A DNA stretch of 64,000 nucleotides from Streptomyces netropsis (GCF_014203545.1 NZ_JACHJG010000003.1:124001-188000), one strand, 5' to 3'. Numbered from the stretch's first letter, positions 39,014-47,916 are shown. Notes: generated from the sequence alone by a model not told the origin. Numbers and translations: made by a program.

Positions 39014-40171
39014 TCAGCGGCTCGTCCGGGTCCTGTCCGGACGCAGTGCGGCGGCCTCGCGGAAGTCGGCGAGCGCCTCGGCGTAGCTCTTGCCCGCGAC
39101 GAGCAGGGCCGATCGGTCGGTCAGGGCCCTGACGAGCGCGGGCGTGCCGCACCTCTCATCCAGCTCGGCCAGGCGACGGGCCAGCTCGACCCCCTCGTCG
39201 AACGAGGGCCGCAGCGATGCGAGGAACCGGTGGTGGTGTGATCCCCAGCGCTTCGCCGCGTCGATGGTCAATCTCCGCTGCGCGGCGATCCGTTCGGCGA
39301 GTCCATCGGGCGCGGCCTGCCCCTCGTCTTCCTCCTTGTCCGACAGGACGAACAGGGCGGTCCACCAAGGGAGGATGCAGCTCCAGGACTTGCGTTCGCC
39401 GGTCTCGGCCAGCTCGCTCAGCAGGGTGTCGACCTCCCGCCGGGCCTCATGGGCGTCGTCGCACCGACCCCGGGCGTCGAGCATCCGGGAGTAGTGGACC
39501 AGGTCCCAGATCAGCGTGGCCAGCGAGGCCCAGCCCTCTTCGAGGCGGGCGCGGGTGTGGTCCACGAGTTCCTTGAAGGCGGCGAGGGCCTCGTCGGGCA
39601 GTCCGGCGGCGTCCAGTTGGGTCGTCCAGTCGACCATGGTCCAGAAGGAGACACCGCCCGGCCGTGGGCGCTCCGCGTCGACGATCTGCCCGTAGGCCTC
39701 TGCCGACTCGCGGTGACGTCCCTCCTCGGCGAGGGCGGCGGCCAACGACCCGAGCCCGTACGCGGGGCTCTCCACCTGGCCCGTCTCATATCCCCGGCGC
39801 CCGACGCAGGCCATCTCCTCGCGCACGGAGAAACCCTCCGCCCGTCGGCCGAGCGCGTACAGCGATTGCTGGTAGGCGCGCAGGGCGTCGACGAGCAACT
39901 CGGTCCGCGCGGGCTCGTTCTCGTCCAGCCGCCGGGCCGCCTCCACCGCCTCGGCCCTCAGGGCCAGGCACGCCTCCGGCTGGTCCCGGTACGCGTCCTG
40001 GCTGAGCCACACCAGTGCCCGGCTCAGGCGCGGCAGATAGGTCAGCGGGCCCACGTCGGCGAGCACCCGGTACGCCTCGACCTCCTGCTGGAGGGCGAGC
40101 CCGCCGGATCCGAGCAGCATCGTCCGCGCTCGCAGCACCGCATCGTGATCGACGTTCTCGGAGTGATTCAT
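39014..40171 (-). CDS. TPR-like helical repeat protein, unknown function
   Basis: This 385-residue cytosolic protein is made of helix pairs with recurring 'EALAAFKELVDHTRARL'- and 'RESAEAYGQIVDAER'-type segments, suggesting degenerate tetratricopeptide repeats along its length. The last ones read 'SALLVAGKSYAEALADFREAAAL'. No enzymatic motif or membrane segment is seen. I chose the ATG at 40171. A GTG eight codons upstream is also possible, and neither has a clear ribosome site. It may be a scaffold or a sensor fused to nothing else. Confidence 0.65.
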   Translation of the reverse strand: MNHSENVDHDAVLRARTMLLGSGGLALQQEVEAYRVLADVGPLTYLPRLSRALVWLSQDAYRDQPEACLALRAEAVEAARRLDENEPARTELLVDALRAYQQSLYALGRRAEGFSVREEMACVGRRGYETGQVESPAYGLGSLAAALAEEGRHRESAEAYGQIVDAERPRPGGVSFWTMVDWTTQLDAAGLPDEALAAFKELVDHTRARLEEGWASLATLIWDLVHYSRMLDARGRCDDAHEARREVDTLLSELAETGERKSWSCILPWWTALFVLSDKEEDEGQAAPDGLAERIAAQRRLTIDAAKRWGSHHHRFLASLRPSFDEGVELARRLAELDERCGTPALVRALTDRSALLVAGKSYAEALADFREAAALRPDRTRTSR

Positions 40172-40422
40172 GGCGGCGATTCTGCGAGCCGCCACACAGC
40201 CCGGACAAGGCCTCTGACCTGTGCCTTCTGTCCTAGGAAAGCACCCTCCGACCTGTCATGATGGGTGTGTCATCACCTCTCCTCCCCGTGCGGTTCCCTC
40301 ACCAAGACGGCGGCCCGCACTTCAGGCCGGCGACCTCGGCACCGGTGAACCAGACCGCCGAGGCACATCCGGCGGGGCGCACGTCCGCGCGCCGGTGACA
40401 CCGGGACACGCACACCGACCGA

Positions 40423-41394
40423 TCACGAAGTGGACTCGACGGCGGGTGCCCGCTGTTTCGCGATGACGGCGGCGACGCCGTCGAGCAGTCGCTCCAGGCC
40501 GTACTCGAACAGCGACTGCACGCTGATGTCGACGCCGGGCCGTCGCCTGATGGCGGCGAAGGCCGGGAACGAGCCCCCGGCCAGCAGGGCCATCATCGCG
40601 TCTTCCTGCGCTTCCAGCCATTCCTCACCGCCGACACCGGTGTCCTGGGTTGCCTGCTCCTCGACCTCCAGGTCGGCGGCGGTACCGCGGACATAGCCGA
40701 ACAGGGTGATGGCCGTGTGCATGACCGTGTCGTCGTCGAGACCGAGCCCGTCGAGGGCGCGGAGTGCCCATTCGATGTGCAGCATTCCGTGGGGAACCAG
40801 CAGGGGCCTGCTGAGGCTCATGGTCCGGGCCAGCCAGGGGTGCGCGCGGTAGAGCCCCCATTGGGTCTTGGCGGAGAGTTCGAGCCGGTCCCGCCACCCG
40901 CCACCGGGCTCGGGCAGGGGGGCCTCGGCGAAGGCCGCGTCGGCCATGAGGGCGACGATCTCGTCCTTGTTCCGCACGTGCCGGTAGAGCGACATGGTGG
41001 CCACGTCTAGTTCGGTGGCGATGCGCCGCATGGTCAGCGCGGCCAGTCCCTCGGCGTCGGCGATCCGGATCGCGGCTCGCACGATGCGCGCACGGACGGC
41101 GTCGTCGGGGACGCCCGCCCTCGTCGCGCGGGGGGCCGCCTGCCCGGCCCGTCGGGGCTGGTCAGCCCGCCCGGGCGCGGTCGGGCTGACCACCGTCCCC
41201 ACCCCCGGAACGGCATGCACCAGCCCTTCGTGGCGCAGTGCCGCGAGCGCCTTGGTGGCGGTGGCGATGGCCACGCCCCAACGCACGGCGATCTGGCGGG
41301 TGGACGGGACCCGCGCGCCGGGCCGGAGTTCACCGGCGTCGATGCGTCGGCGGATCTCGGCCGCGATGCGGGCGTAGGGCGGCTGGTCGGTCAC
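40423..41394 (-). CDS. GntR-TetR hybrid transcriptional regulator
   Basis: This 323-residue protein carries two different DNA-binding domains. Residues 1-70 form a GntR winged helix ('PYARIAAEIRRRIDAGELRPG', 'TATKALAALRHEGLV'). Residues about 100-150 form a TetR HTH ('ALTMRRIATELDVATMSLYRHV'), followed by a TetR C-terminal ligand domain ('HPWLARTMSLSRPLLVPHGMLH'). It is divergent from the FAD monooxygenase gene, with two unrelated inverted repeats between them, one for each kind of HTH. Such regulators usually control the neighbouring oxidase or exporter in response to a drug-like ligand. Confidence 0.9.
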   Translation of the reverse strand: MTDQPPYARIAAEIRRRIDAGELRPGARVPSTRQIAVRWGVAIATATKALAALRHEGLVHAVPGVGTVVSPTAPGRADQPRRAGQAAPRATRAGVPDDAVRARIVRAAIRIADAEGLAALTMRRIATELDVATMSLYRHVRNKDEIVALMADAAFAEAPLPEPGGGWRDRLELSAKTQWGLYRAHPWLARTMSLSRPLLVPHGMLHIEWALRALDGLGLDDDTVMHTAITLFGYVRGTAADLEVEEQATQDTGVGGEEWLEAQEDAMMALLAGGSFPAFAAIRRRPGVDISVQSLFEYGLERLLDGVAAVIAKQRAPAVESTS

Positions 41395-41407
41395 GGCGCT
41401 CCTCTGC

Positions 41408-41439
41408 GTACTAGTACACCTACCCTAGTGGACTAGTAC
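41408..41439. promoter_or_regulatory. Operator A: repeated CTAGT elements near the regulator
   Basis: GTACTAGTAC (41408-41417) and GACTAGTAC (41431-41439) flank CCTAGTGG, giving three CTAGT cores within 32 bases, directly before the GntR-TetR start at 41394. It is a candidate autoregulatory operator. Confidence 0.6.
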
Positions 41440-41481
41440 GCTTTTGGCGCTCGCTTCCTTGCCCCCAACGAATTTCGGCTC

Positions 41482-41509
41482 GTACGTTGTACGCATCTCA
41501 GCAACGTAC
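41482..41509. promoter_or_regulatory. Operator B: inverted repeat before the monooxygenase
   Basis: GTACGTTG - 12 bases - CAACGTAC is a perfect inverted repeat ending 11 bases before the ATG at 41521. It is different from operator A and overlaps the expected promoter of the monooxygenase. Confidence 0.6.
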
Positions 41510-41520
41510 AGGGAGCTCCC

Positions 41521-42663
41521 ATGAACATCCTCGTCTCCGGCGCCGGCGTCGCCGGCCCCGCCCTCGCCTACTGGCTGCGTCGCCACGGCTTCACTCCCAC
41601 CGTCGTGGAGCGGGCCGAGCAGGTGCGTGAGGGCGGTTACGCGGTCGACTTCCGCGGCGAGGCGCTGGACGTGCTCGACCGGATGGGCCTGCTGGAGGAG
41701 ATACGCGCGCTCGACACCGAGATGGGCGACGCGGCGCTGATGGGCGCCGACGGACAGCAGTACGCGACGCTCCCGGCGGTGATCTTCGCGGGAGATCTGG
41801 AGGTCCTCAAGGGCGATGTGACCCGCCTGCTCTATGAGGCCACCCGCGACGACGTCGAGTACGTCTTCGGCGACTCCATCGCGACCTTGGAGCAGGACGA
41901 CACCGGCGTGCACGTGACCTTCGAGCGCGGCGAGCCGCGCACCTTCGAACTGGCGGTGGGCGCCGACGGCCTGCACTCGCGCACCCGGGCGCTCGCTTTC
42001 GGCCCCGAGGAGCAGTTCGTGCGCCACCTGGGCATCTACACCGCGATCTTCAGCCTGGACAACTACCTCGGGCTGCGCAACACCGGCCATCTCTACAGCG
42101 TGCCGGGCAGAGCGGCCAACATCTTCAGCGCCCGGAACAACACCGAGGCCAGGGCCGCCCTGCATTTCGCCTCCGAGCCGCTGGAGTACGACTGGCGGGA
42201 CGTCGAGGAGCACCGGCGCATCGTGGCCGAGCGCTTCGCCGACGAGGGCTGGCAGGTGCCCCGGCTCCTGCGGGAGGCGGCCAAGGCTTCCGACTTCCAC
42301 TTCGACGCCAACGCCCAAGTGAAGATGGACCGTTGGTCCACGGGCCGGGTGGTCCTGCTGGGCGACGCGGGCTACTGCGCGGCGCCGACGTCCGGTCGGG
42401 GCACCTCGCAGGCTCTGATCGGCGCCTACGTCCTGGCCGGCGAGCTGGCCGCGGCGGGCGGTGAGCACACCGCGGCATTCGAGGCGTACGAGCGGGAGAT
42501 GCGCGGCTACGTCACCGAGCACCAGCAGGCCGGCCGGGAAGGGGCCGAGCGGTTCTTCATGGGCACGCCGACCCAGGAGATGCTCGACATGATCGCAGCG
42601 AACGCGCCGGAGGTGTCCCGCACCCAGGTCGCCAGGCTCAAGACCTACCGGCCCGCTGCCTAG
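41521..42663 (+). CDS. FAD-dependent monooxygenase
   Basis: This 380-residue flavoprotein is a group-A aromatic hydroxylase. It has the FAD-binding GxGxxG ('ILVSGAGVAGPALAYWLRRHG'), the second dinucleotide motif 'VGADGLHSRTR', and 'GRVVLLGDAGYCAAPTSGRG', the GD motif that contacts the FAD ribose. Relatives inactivate rifampicin or tetracycline or hydroxylate polyketides. GGGAGC (41511-41516) precedes the ATG. It is under the divergent GntR-TetR hybrid regulator, suggesting induction by an aromatic compound. Confidence 0.93.
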   Translation: MNILVSGAGVAGPALAYWLRRHGFTPTVVERAEQVREGGYAVDFRGEALDVLDRMGLLEEIRALDTEMGDAALMGADGQQYATLPAVIFAGDLEVLKGDVTRLLYEATRDDVEYVFGDSIATLEQDDTGVHVTFERGEPRTFELAVGADGLHSRTRALAFGPEEQFVRHLGIYTAIFSLDNYLGLRNTGHLYSVPGRAANIFSARNNTEARAALHFASEPLEYDWRDVEEHRRIVAERFADEGWQVPRLLREAAKASDFHFDANAQVKMDRWSTGRVVLLGDAGYCAAPTSGRGTSQALIGAYVLAGELAAAGGEHTAAFEAYEREMRGYVTEHQQAGREGAERFFMGTPTQEMLDMIAANAPEVSRTQVARLKTYRPAA

Positions 42664-42752
42664 TCGGGGCTCCTGGTTCTCGCCCGGCTGGGGGAGGTGG
42701 ATCGTCCAGCCGGGGGACGTGCGCCGACCACGGCGGATGCGACGTTCGACGC

Positions 42753-43739
42753 ATGACCGATGTCGTACGAATGACGAGCATGTCCTGGCGCGAGCGACGG
42801 CAGGCGTGGCCACGCTGGGTGGGGTACGCGACGCTCGGCTGGGCCCTGACCTACAGCGGGTTCGGGCTGGGGTGCGTGCTGAGCGGCACGCCCCTCTTCT
42901 ACCGGGGCGACGACCCCGGACCCGTCGAACTGGGCTGGCTGATCGTGGGGTTGGGCGCGCTGGCCGCGCTGGCCGTGCTGACCCGGGCGCGGGCGTTGCT
43001 CTGGGTGGCTTGCGCGCTGTCCACCGTCTGCGCATTCGGGCTGCTCATGGACGTGATCACACTGATGTTCAATCAGGAAGCCGACAGCGCAGCCGGTTTC
43101 CTCAAGAACGCCCTCGGCGGGGTCGGCGCAGGCCTGCTCGCCGCCACCGCCCGCGCCGGCGACGCGCGGCCCGCGACGGGTGCCCGACCGGCACCGTCCC
43201 CGGCGTCCCGCGACGTCCACCTCGCCGCCTACGCCGGGACCGCCGCCTTCGTTCCGTACGCGGCGATGAAGGTGACCTGGGCGGTGGGCGGGACCTTCGC
43301 GGGCGTGAGCGGCGAGGAGATGCTCGCGAAGTCCGAGGAGAACGGCGCTTCCGGGCTGTGGCTCACCCTGGCGTCCTGGGGTCTCGACGCCACCGCGCTG
43401 CTCGCCGCGCTCGGGGTGTTCCTGCTGTTCGGGCTGATCCGGCCCTGGGGCCAGGTCTTCCCTCGCTGGACGCTCGTCCTCGGCGGCCGCCGGGTGCCGC
43501 GCTGGCTGCCGCTCGCCCCGGCCCTCATCGGCGCCGCCACGCTCGCGCCGTACGGTGTACTCGGGATCGGCTACTGCGCCCTGGCCACCGTCGGGGCGGT
43601 GCGCGTGCGGCCCGGCGACTTCCCTTCCTCCGCCGACGCGCTGCTCGTCAGCTGGATCGGCCTCGGCGCCTTCGCCGTCTACGGCGTCGCGCTGACCGTG
43701 GCCGCCCGCTCGTACTGGCTCCGCACCCGGCCCGCTTGA
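42753..43739 (+). CDS. Integral membrane protein, intact copy
   Basis: This 328-residue protein has about eight membrane spans, including 'VGYATLGWALTYSGFGLGCVL', 'ALLWVACALSTVCAFGLLMDVITLMF' and 'LVSWIGLGAFAVYGVALTVAARSYW'. I recognise no transporter motif. It follows the monooxygenase by 90 bases in the same direction and may be co-regulated. Two degraded sequences in the window (44815-44895 and about 52500-53165) are clearly homologous to this gene, which makes it the only functional copy here. Confidence 0.8.
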   Translation: MTDVVRMTSMSWRERRQAWPRWVGYATLGWALTYSGFGLGCVLSGTPLFYRGDDPGPVELGWLIVGLGALAALAVLTRARALLWVACALSTVCAFGLLMDVITLMFNQEADSAAGFLKNALGGVGAGLLAATARAGDARPATGARPAPSPASRDVHLAAYAGTAAFVPYAAMKVTWAVGGTFAGVSGEEMLAKSEENGASGLWLTLASWGLDATALLAALGVFLLFGLIRPWGQVFPRWTLVLGGRRVPRWLPLAPALIGAATLAPYGVLGIGYCALATVGAVRVRPGDFPSSADALLVSWIGLGAFAVYGVALTVAARSYWLRTRPA

Positions 43740-43830
43740 CCGTGCGCACCGGGCACCGGCCCGCGCCCGCTCTGGTGGAGCGGACCCGAAAAAGGCCGGC
43801 GCCCGGTGCGTCGAAATTCGGCCGACGATA

Positions 43831-44334
43831 TCAACTGATCGCGGGCTCGATCTTTCCATGGGCATTCGCGGGCATGTACTTCTTGCTCCCCTGGTAGTGG
43901 ACCTCGTAGCCGGAGCTGACGGCGTGGAACCACAGCAAGGGGTCGAGAAGATTCGAACCGCTGTCGAGATGCGCGACGCCAGTGGCATCGGTTACCGCGG
44001 TGCCGATCTGCCGGCCGTCGGAGACGGTGAAGGTGATCGGCTGACCCTTGATCGGCTCACCGTCATTACTGATGAGCTTCGCACTGATTTGAGCCTGCGC
44101 CTGGCCGAGAACCGTTCCCTTCACCGTCGCCGCGGTGAGTTGCGGGTATTCCTTTTCCACATCCGGCTGGGGCGGCGGCGGGTAGTAGTACCCGTACCCC
44201 GGCTGGGGTTGCGGCGGGTAGTACCCCTGCTGGGGCGGGTAGTACCCGGGTTGGGGCTGGTAGTACCCCGGCGGTTGCTGCGGCGGGTAGTACCCGGGTG
44301 GTTGCTGCGGCGGCGGTGCGTACGGCTGTGTCAC
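43831..44334 (-). CDS. Pro/Tyr/Gln-rich protein with Ig-like domain
   Basis: This 167-residue protein starts (GTG) with about 57 residues of low-complexity P-Q-G-Y repeats ('PPGYYPPQ', 'QPGYYPPQ', about seven units) and continues with a bacterial Ig-like beta domain ('AATVKGTVLGQAQAQISAKLISNDGEPIKG', 'ITFTVSDGRQIGTAVTDATGVAHL'). No signal peptide or membrane helix is present, so export is uncertain. Low-complexity P/Q/Y tracts of this kind can form condensates or bind surfaces. The function is unknown. Confidence 0.75.
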   Translation of the reverse strand: MTQPYAPPPQQPPGYYPPQQPPGYYQPQPGYYPPQQGYYPPQPQPGYGYYYPPPPQPDVEKEYPQLTAATVKGTVLGQAQAQISAKLISNDGEPIKGQPITFTVSDGRQIGTAVTDATGVAHLDSGSNLLDPLLWFHAVSSGYEVHYQGSKKYMPANAHGKIEPAIS

Positions 44335-44750
44335 CAGAGAACTCCTAGCGGTCGTGGGCCTTGAGTTTCTTGGTCGAGCCAGTGCACGGAGATCGGCGGC
44401 TCGGGCACCGGGGCTTCCACCCCTCCGGATATCCCGCTATGGCGCCTTATTTCTCCGCCGTACGGCAAAGGTACGGCCCTGCCCGACGCGCCCACATCGG
44501 CCCTATCGAGCCACCGGCGGGGAACTGCGGAAATTAGTCACGACGGCTCTTTACCAATGGGCTGACTGCCCCGCCCACGACGGCGGCGGAAACCGTGGAG
44601 GCACTCCCGGCCCCACCCTCCCCTACCAACCCCGCGGTCCCGGCCGGAATGCACCCGACAACCGTTTCTGCTGACGGAAATGGGGCCTCGAAGGGCCGAA
44701 ACCGCGAAACACCGGGCATTGGGCCGAACGGCGCACCCCCCTAACGGCGA

Positions 44751-44797
44751 CGGCTGGCGGCTGGCGGCTGGCGGCTGGCGGCTGGCGGCTGGCGGCT
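44751..44797. repeat. Tandem heptamer array (CGGCTGG)
   Basis: Six exact copies plus five bases of a seventh copy of CGGCTGG, with no interruption. It is not within a convincing gene. Confidence 0.9.
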
Positions 44798-44814
44798 CAA
44801 CCAACCGGCAGATG

Positions 44815-44895
44815 CCTTCCTCACCGGACGGCGGGTGCCGCGCTGACCGCCGCTCACCCCGGCGCTCATCGGCGCAGCCTCGCTCGCACAGGCGG
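44815..44895 (+). pseudogene. Short fragment of the 42753-type membrane-protein gene
   Basis: The stretch from CGGACGGCGGGTGCCGCGCTG to about 44895 parallels 43480-43560 of the intact gene ('GGRRVPRW-LPLAPALIGAA'), with a TGA in place of TGG and then divergence. Only about 80 bases are recognisable. Confidence 0.6.
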
Positions 44896-45030
44896 TCACC
44901 GCGATGGGCCCCCCGGCCTCGCGGGCGGCACACCTAGCGCCGTCGACGCGCCGCATGTGGCCAAGGCCGAGGCGCCACATCCATCCGGGCCCCGTGGGGT
45001 GCCGTGCGCATGGCACAACTCGGTCAGCAC

Positions 45031-45143
45031 CTAGTGTGAAGGCTGTGCATGCCCGGCCGTACGGCGAGACGGGATCGGATTCAATACAAGAACCCCCGCA
45101 TTCCAACCCGGACTGGCAGGGGAATGCGGGGGCTTCACACTAG
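45031..45143. terminator. Nested inverted repeats, terminator of the protease-like gene
   Basis: CCCCCGCATTCC (45093-45104) pairs with its reverse complement at 45121-45132. An outer pair, CTAGTGTGAAG (45031-45041) and CTTCACACTAG (45133-45143), encloses it. The inner hairpin lies just after the stop of the minus-strand gene at 45149 and is the likely terminator. The outer pair is unexplained. Confidence 0.65.
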
Positions 45144-45148
45144 CCGAG

Positions 45149-46738
45149 TCAGCCGACGAGCTGGACCTCGCTGTGCGTACCGTCCGCGTCCACGCCGGGG
45201 TAGTAGCTGACGTTGCCGTTGCTCCAGCGAATGAGGATGTCATTGGGGCGGTTGGCAGCTGCGGTGAACGAGCCGGTGGTGAGAATCTGTGCGTTCTTCC
45301 AGGCGGAGTCGTCGGGGCGGATCCGGATGCGGCCGTGATAGCCCGCGGTGTCAACGCCGGGGAAGAGGCTGGTGTTGCCGTCGTTCCAGCGGATGACCAG
45401 GTCGGCGGTCTTCTTACCGGTGAACTCACCGGCGCTGATCTGCGCGGCTTCGGTCCAGCTCTTGTCCGCCTTGGTCAGCTGCGATTCCTTGCGGACACCG
45501 TTGGTGTCGGTGTCCGAGTACATCGACGTGGAGCCGTCGTCCCACAGGACGAGCAGGTCGTCGCGGAGCGGGTTCGCCGTATAGCGGCCCGCCGTGATGA
45601 GGCGGGCCCGCTTCCACGTATCGCTGTAGGCGAGTTCCTTCTCGTCGTGGAAGCCGTTCTGGTCAGCATGGGTGTACGTCGACAGCTTGCCGCTGGCCCA
45701 GCGCACAGCAATCCCGTCGCTGCCGCTGCCGGTGAAGTTGCCACCGGTGACGGCTCGGGCGTCCTTCCAGTAGCTTCCCGCATCGGCGACCTTGTGCTCG
45801 GCGGAGAAGGGGTACTTGGGGTCGCTATGGTCCGCGCCCTGATAAAGGCTGGCCGAGCCGTCCTTCCAGACCACGAACAGGTCCATCCGACGCTTACCGG
45901 CCGCCGAACCACCGGTGAAGTAGCCGGACGCCATGTGCGCGGCGTTCTTCCAGTTGGCCCGGGAGAGAAGATTGCGGGAGGAGACGGTCTGGACCCAGCC
46001 GGCGATGTCGTCGACACGGGCTTCAGAGGCGTTTCTGCTGGTCTGGGTCTCGTCGGAGCCGAAGCAGCCGCCGTGCCCGGACATGCTGTGGACGCCGACC
46101 AGCTCGTATCGGCCACCGATGTCCCGGAAGGTCGGGCCGCCGGTGTCGCCCTGGCAGACAGCCGCGTCATCGGACTTACCGGTGAGGCCGATAGTGGTGT
46201 CCTTCACCGCTTCCACGGTGAACTTCGCGTAGTGCATGCGGTCGGGCACCCACTCGTCCTTGGTCCGCCCGTAGCCGGCGACCCACAGGTCTTCGCCCGG
46301 CAGCAGGGGGTTGAAGCCGAGGCCGGTGGGGCTGATCCCGGTGACCGGCTTGGCCAGCTTGGCCATCACCAGGTCTCGGTCCTCGCGCGGAACGAGTTCC
46401 ACGACGTCCACGACGCTGCCGCTGTCACGGGTGAGGTCAGCGCGGCCGATGGTGGCCGTCGTCCTCAGCTTCGGCGTACCCGCAGCCACCTTGTAACCCT
46501 GGGCGGGGTTATCTGCGAAGCAGCTGGCGGCTGTGACCAGCCACTGTTGCTCGACCAACGCGCCCGAGCAACTACGCTGCCCGCCTCCGATGTCCAGCTT
46601 GGCCGTGAACGGGTACGTGCCGTCCTTGGCCGCCTCGCCGACAACCGCGTTCGCCGGAACGCCAGCCAGCAGGCTGGCTGTGACGGCAGACGCGAGAATT
46701 CCTGTCACCCACGCTGCGCGTGGACGTATGGCAGGCAT
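45149..46738 (-). CDS. Secreted S1-type pseudoprotease with five VCBS/FG-GAP-like repeats
   Basis: The protein has 529 residues, a Sec signal peptide (cleavage near 'ANA', residue 31), a trypsin-like domain (about 33-250) and a C-terminal set of five repeats of about 48 residues ('GYFTGG', 'GNFTGS', 'GRYTAN', 'GEFTGK', 'GSFTAA', each with a DLxxxW...GxxSxY pattern) like beta-propeller blades. The catalytic His of 'TAAHC' is Ser72 ('TAASC') and the GDSGGP Ser is Thr199 ('GDTGGP'); only Asp122 remains. It should therefore not cleave by the usual triad and may be a binding or decoy protein. Confidence 0.85.
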   Translation of the reverse strand: MPAIRPRAAWVTGILASAVTASLLAGVPANAVVGEAAKDGTYPFTAKLDIGGGQRSCSGALVEQQWLVTAASCFADNPAQGYKVAAGTPKLRTTATIGRADLTRDSGSVVDVVELVPREDRDLVMAKLAKPVTGISPTGLGFNPLLPGEDLWVAGYGRTKDEWVPDRMHYAKFTVEAVKDTTIGLTGKSDDAAVCQGDTGGPTFRDIGGRYELVGVHSMSGHGGCFGSDETQTSRNASEARVDDIAGWVQTVSSRNLLSRANWKNAAHMASGYFTGGSAAGKRRMDLFVVWKDGSASLYQGADHSDPKYPFSAEHKVADAGSYWKDARAVTGGNFTGSGSDGIAVRWASGKLSTYTHADQNGFHDEKELAYSDTWKRARLITAGRYTANPLRDDLLVLWDDGSTSMYSDTDTNGVRKESQLTKADKSWTEAAQISAGEFTGKKTADLVIRWNDGNTSLFPGVDTAGYHGRIRIRPDDSAWKNAQILTTGSFTAAANRPNDILIRWSNGNVSYYPGVDADGTHSEVQLVG

Positions 46739-46815
46739 GTTGTTTCCTTCTGGGTGTGACCGGGTGAGGCGGGGCTGATCCGGAGCTGTGACGCGTGAGG
46801 TGAAGGTGAAGGTGC

Positions 46816-47316
46816 TCAGCCGGTGACGCGGAGCTCGACGAGAACGGTCGACGCGCCTTGGGCGCCCTCCCCGACACTGCGCTGCCCGTTCCGGGGAACG
46901 TCGACGGTCGAGGTATTACCTTCGGCGGTGACACTGGCCCGAACGGCATAGTTGCCGACCATCACCATGAACGTCTCGGGTATCTCCAACGAGAGGTACC
47001 CGGACTTGCCGGACCCCGTGACCTTGAAACAGAACGTTCCATCGCCGTCACCGTGTCGACTGTGGACCGTGATATCCCTGGAAACACTGCAATCGGCCAG
47101 GAGGATGTGCCCGTCCCCCTTGCGTAGCGCGATCCCCTTCTCTTTGAGAATCTTCGCTGCGTTGGGGTAGTTGAAGGTCTCAACCGCAGAAGACAGAGGG
47201 GCATCACCATCAGGTCCGGGGGCAGCGGTGGCAGTGCCAGGGACGAGCACGCCGGAAAGAAGTGATGTGGCTGCCACCGCACCAGTAGCCAGCGTTCTGC
47301 ACATGCGAAGTATCAC
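46816..47316 (-). CDS. Secreted protein, unknown function
   Basis: This 166-residue protein has a Sec signal peptide ('LATGAVAATSLLSGVLVPGTATAAPG', cleavage near 'TAA') and a beta-rich mature domain with two Cys ('LADCSVSRD', 'TFCFKVTG') likely to form a disulphide, ending 'VLVELRVTG'. The GTG at 47316 has GAGGGG upstream and is preferred over an ATG four codons later. It lies upstream of the pseudoprotease gene (77 bases) in the same direction and may form an exported pair with it. No family is recognised. Confidence 0.65.
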   Translation of the reverse strand: MILRMCRTLATGAVAATSLLSGVLVPGTATAAPGPDGDAPLSSAVETFNYPNAAKILKEKGIALRKGDGHILLADCSVSRDITVHSRHGDGDGTFCFKVTGSGKSGYLSLEIPETFMVMVGNYAVRASVTAEGNTSTVDVPRNGQRSVGEGAQGASTVLVELRVTG

Positions 47317-47916
47317 CGGGGTTCCCCTCGAAGGTTCCTGACGCTGCGAAAGCACGCGTAATGGCCAGATAAAGGTGGGCCGAGAGGACAAGTTACCACG
47401 CTCCGCGATCATGTGATTACTTGACCTCCCGTGACGCCCTTCAACCCTGCCCCGACAAAGGGCTACCGCCGGTAGCGGGTCGATGAGCACATGGCACTTG
47501 CGGGGGTTGACCTCCATGACCCTTGGTCACCGGTGCGGCAGAGGTTGGCGCGGAATCAGCCCAGCCCAGTGGCTCAATCCGATTGGAACTAACGGTTCTA
47601 GTTGACCGCTTGGCTCATCGTCGCCCGGGACATGGCTATGCTCTGGAAGCCGAGGGCATGCAAGCCAAGAGCGATCGCCTCCGGTTTTGCTTCTTGCCGG
47701 CACGCCACCACAACTACCGGCAGTGCGCGGGGCGTGAGAAGTGCCTGCCGCGCCGTCAGGTTCCCGAATGGCGCCACACTTGGCACCAACGAGTGGTCGT
47801 CCTAGTCGAGTTCGGCCCTCGATTATCCATCGGCATGACATCCTCTTGAGGTCATCATGGTTATGCTCACCGAGCCGACATTCGGCATCTGACAACTCCG
47901 GTTGCCAGTAAGTGAG
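47317..47916. other. 600-base region of unresolved sequence
   Basis: This region contains the upstream sequences of the divergent secreted-protein and toxin genes. One minus-strand frame (47598-47786) looks partly coding: it has 'PRALPVVVVACRQEAKPEA' and 'LGLHALGFQSIAMSRA', but no good start site. I recognise nothing in the rest. Confidence 0.4.
47598..47786 (-). CDS. Possible small gene or remnant
   Basis: This is a 62-residue frame starting GTG at 47786 with a hydrophobic strand 'PVVVVAC' and an alternating hydrophobic pattern typical of a real fold, ending at TAG. The ribosome site is poor. It may be the remains of a longer gene. No family is recognised. Confidence 0.2.
   Translation of the reverse strand: MPSVAPFGNLTARQALLTPRALPVVVVACRQEAKPEAIALGLHALGFQSIAMSRATMSQAVN

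Larger units (their letters stand above)
44335..45148. other. 814-base gene-free region with decay and repeats
   Basis: No intact gene was found. The stretch holds a 7-bp tandem array (44751-44797), a fragment of the membrane-protein gene of 42753 (44815-44895), and nested inverted repeats ending in a terminator (45031-45143). It looks like eroding accessory DNA. Confidence 0.6.
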
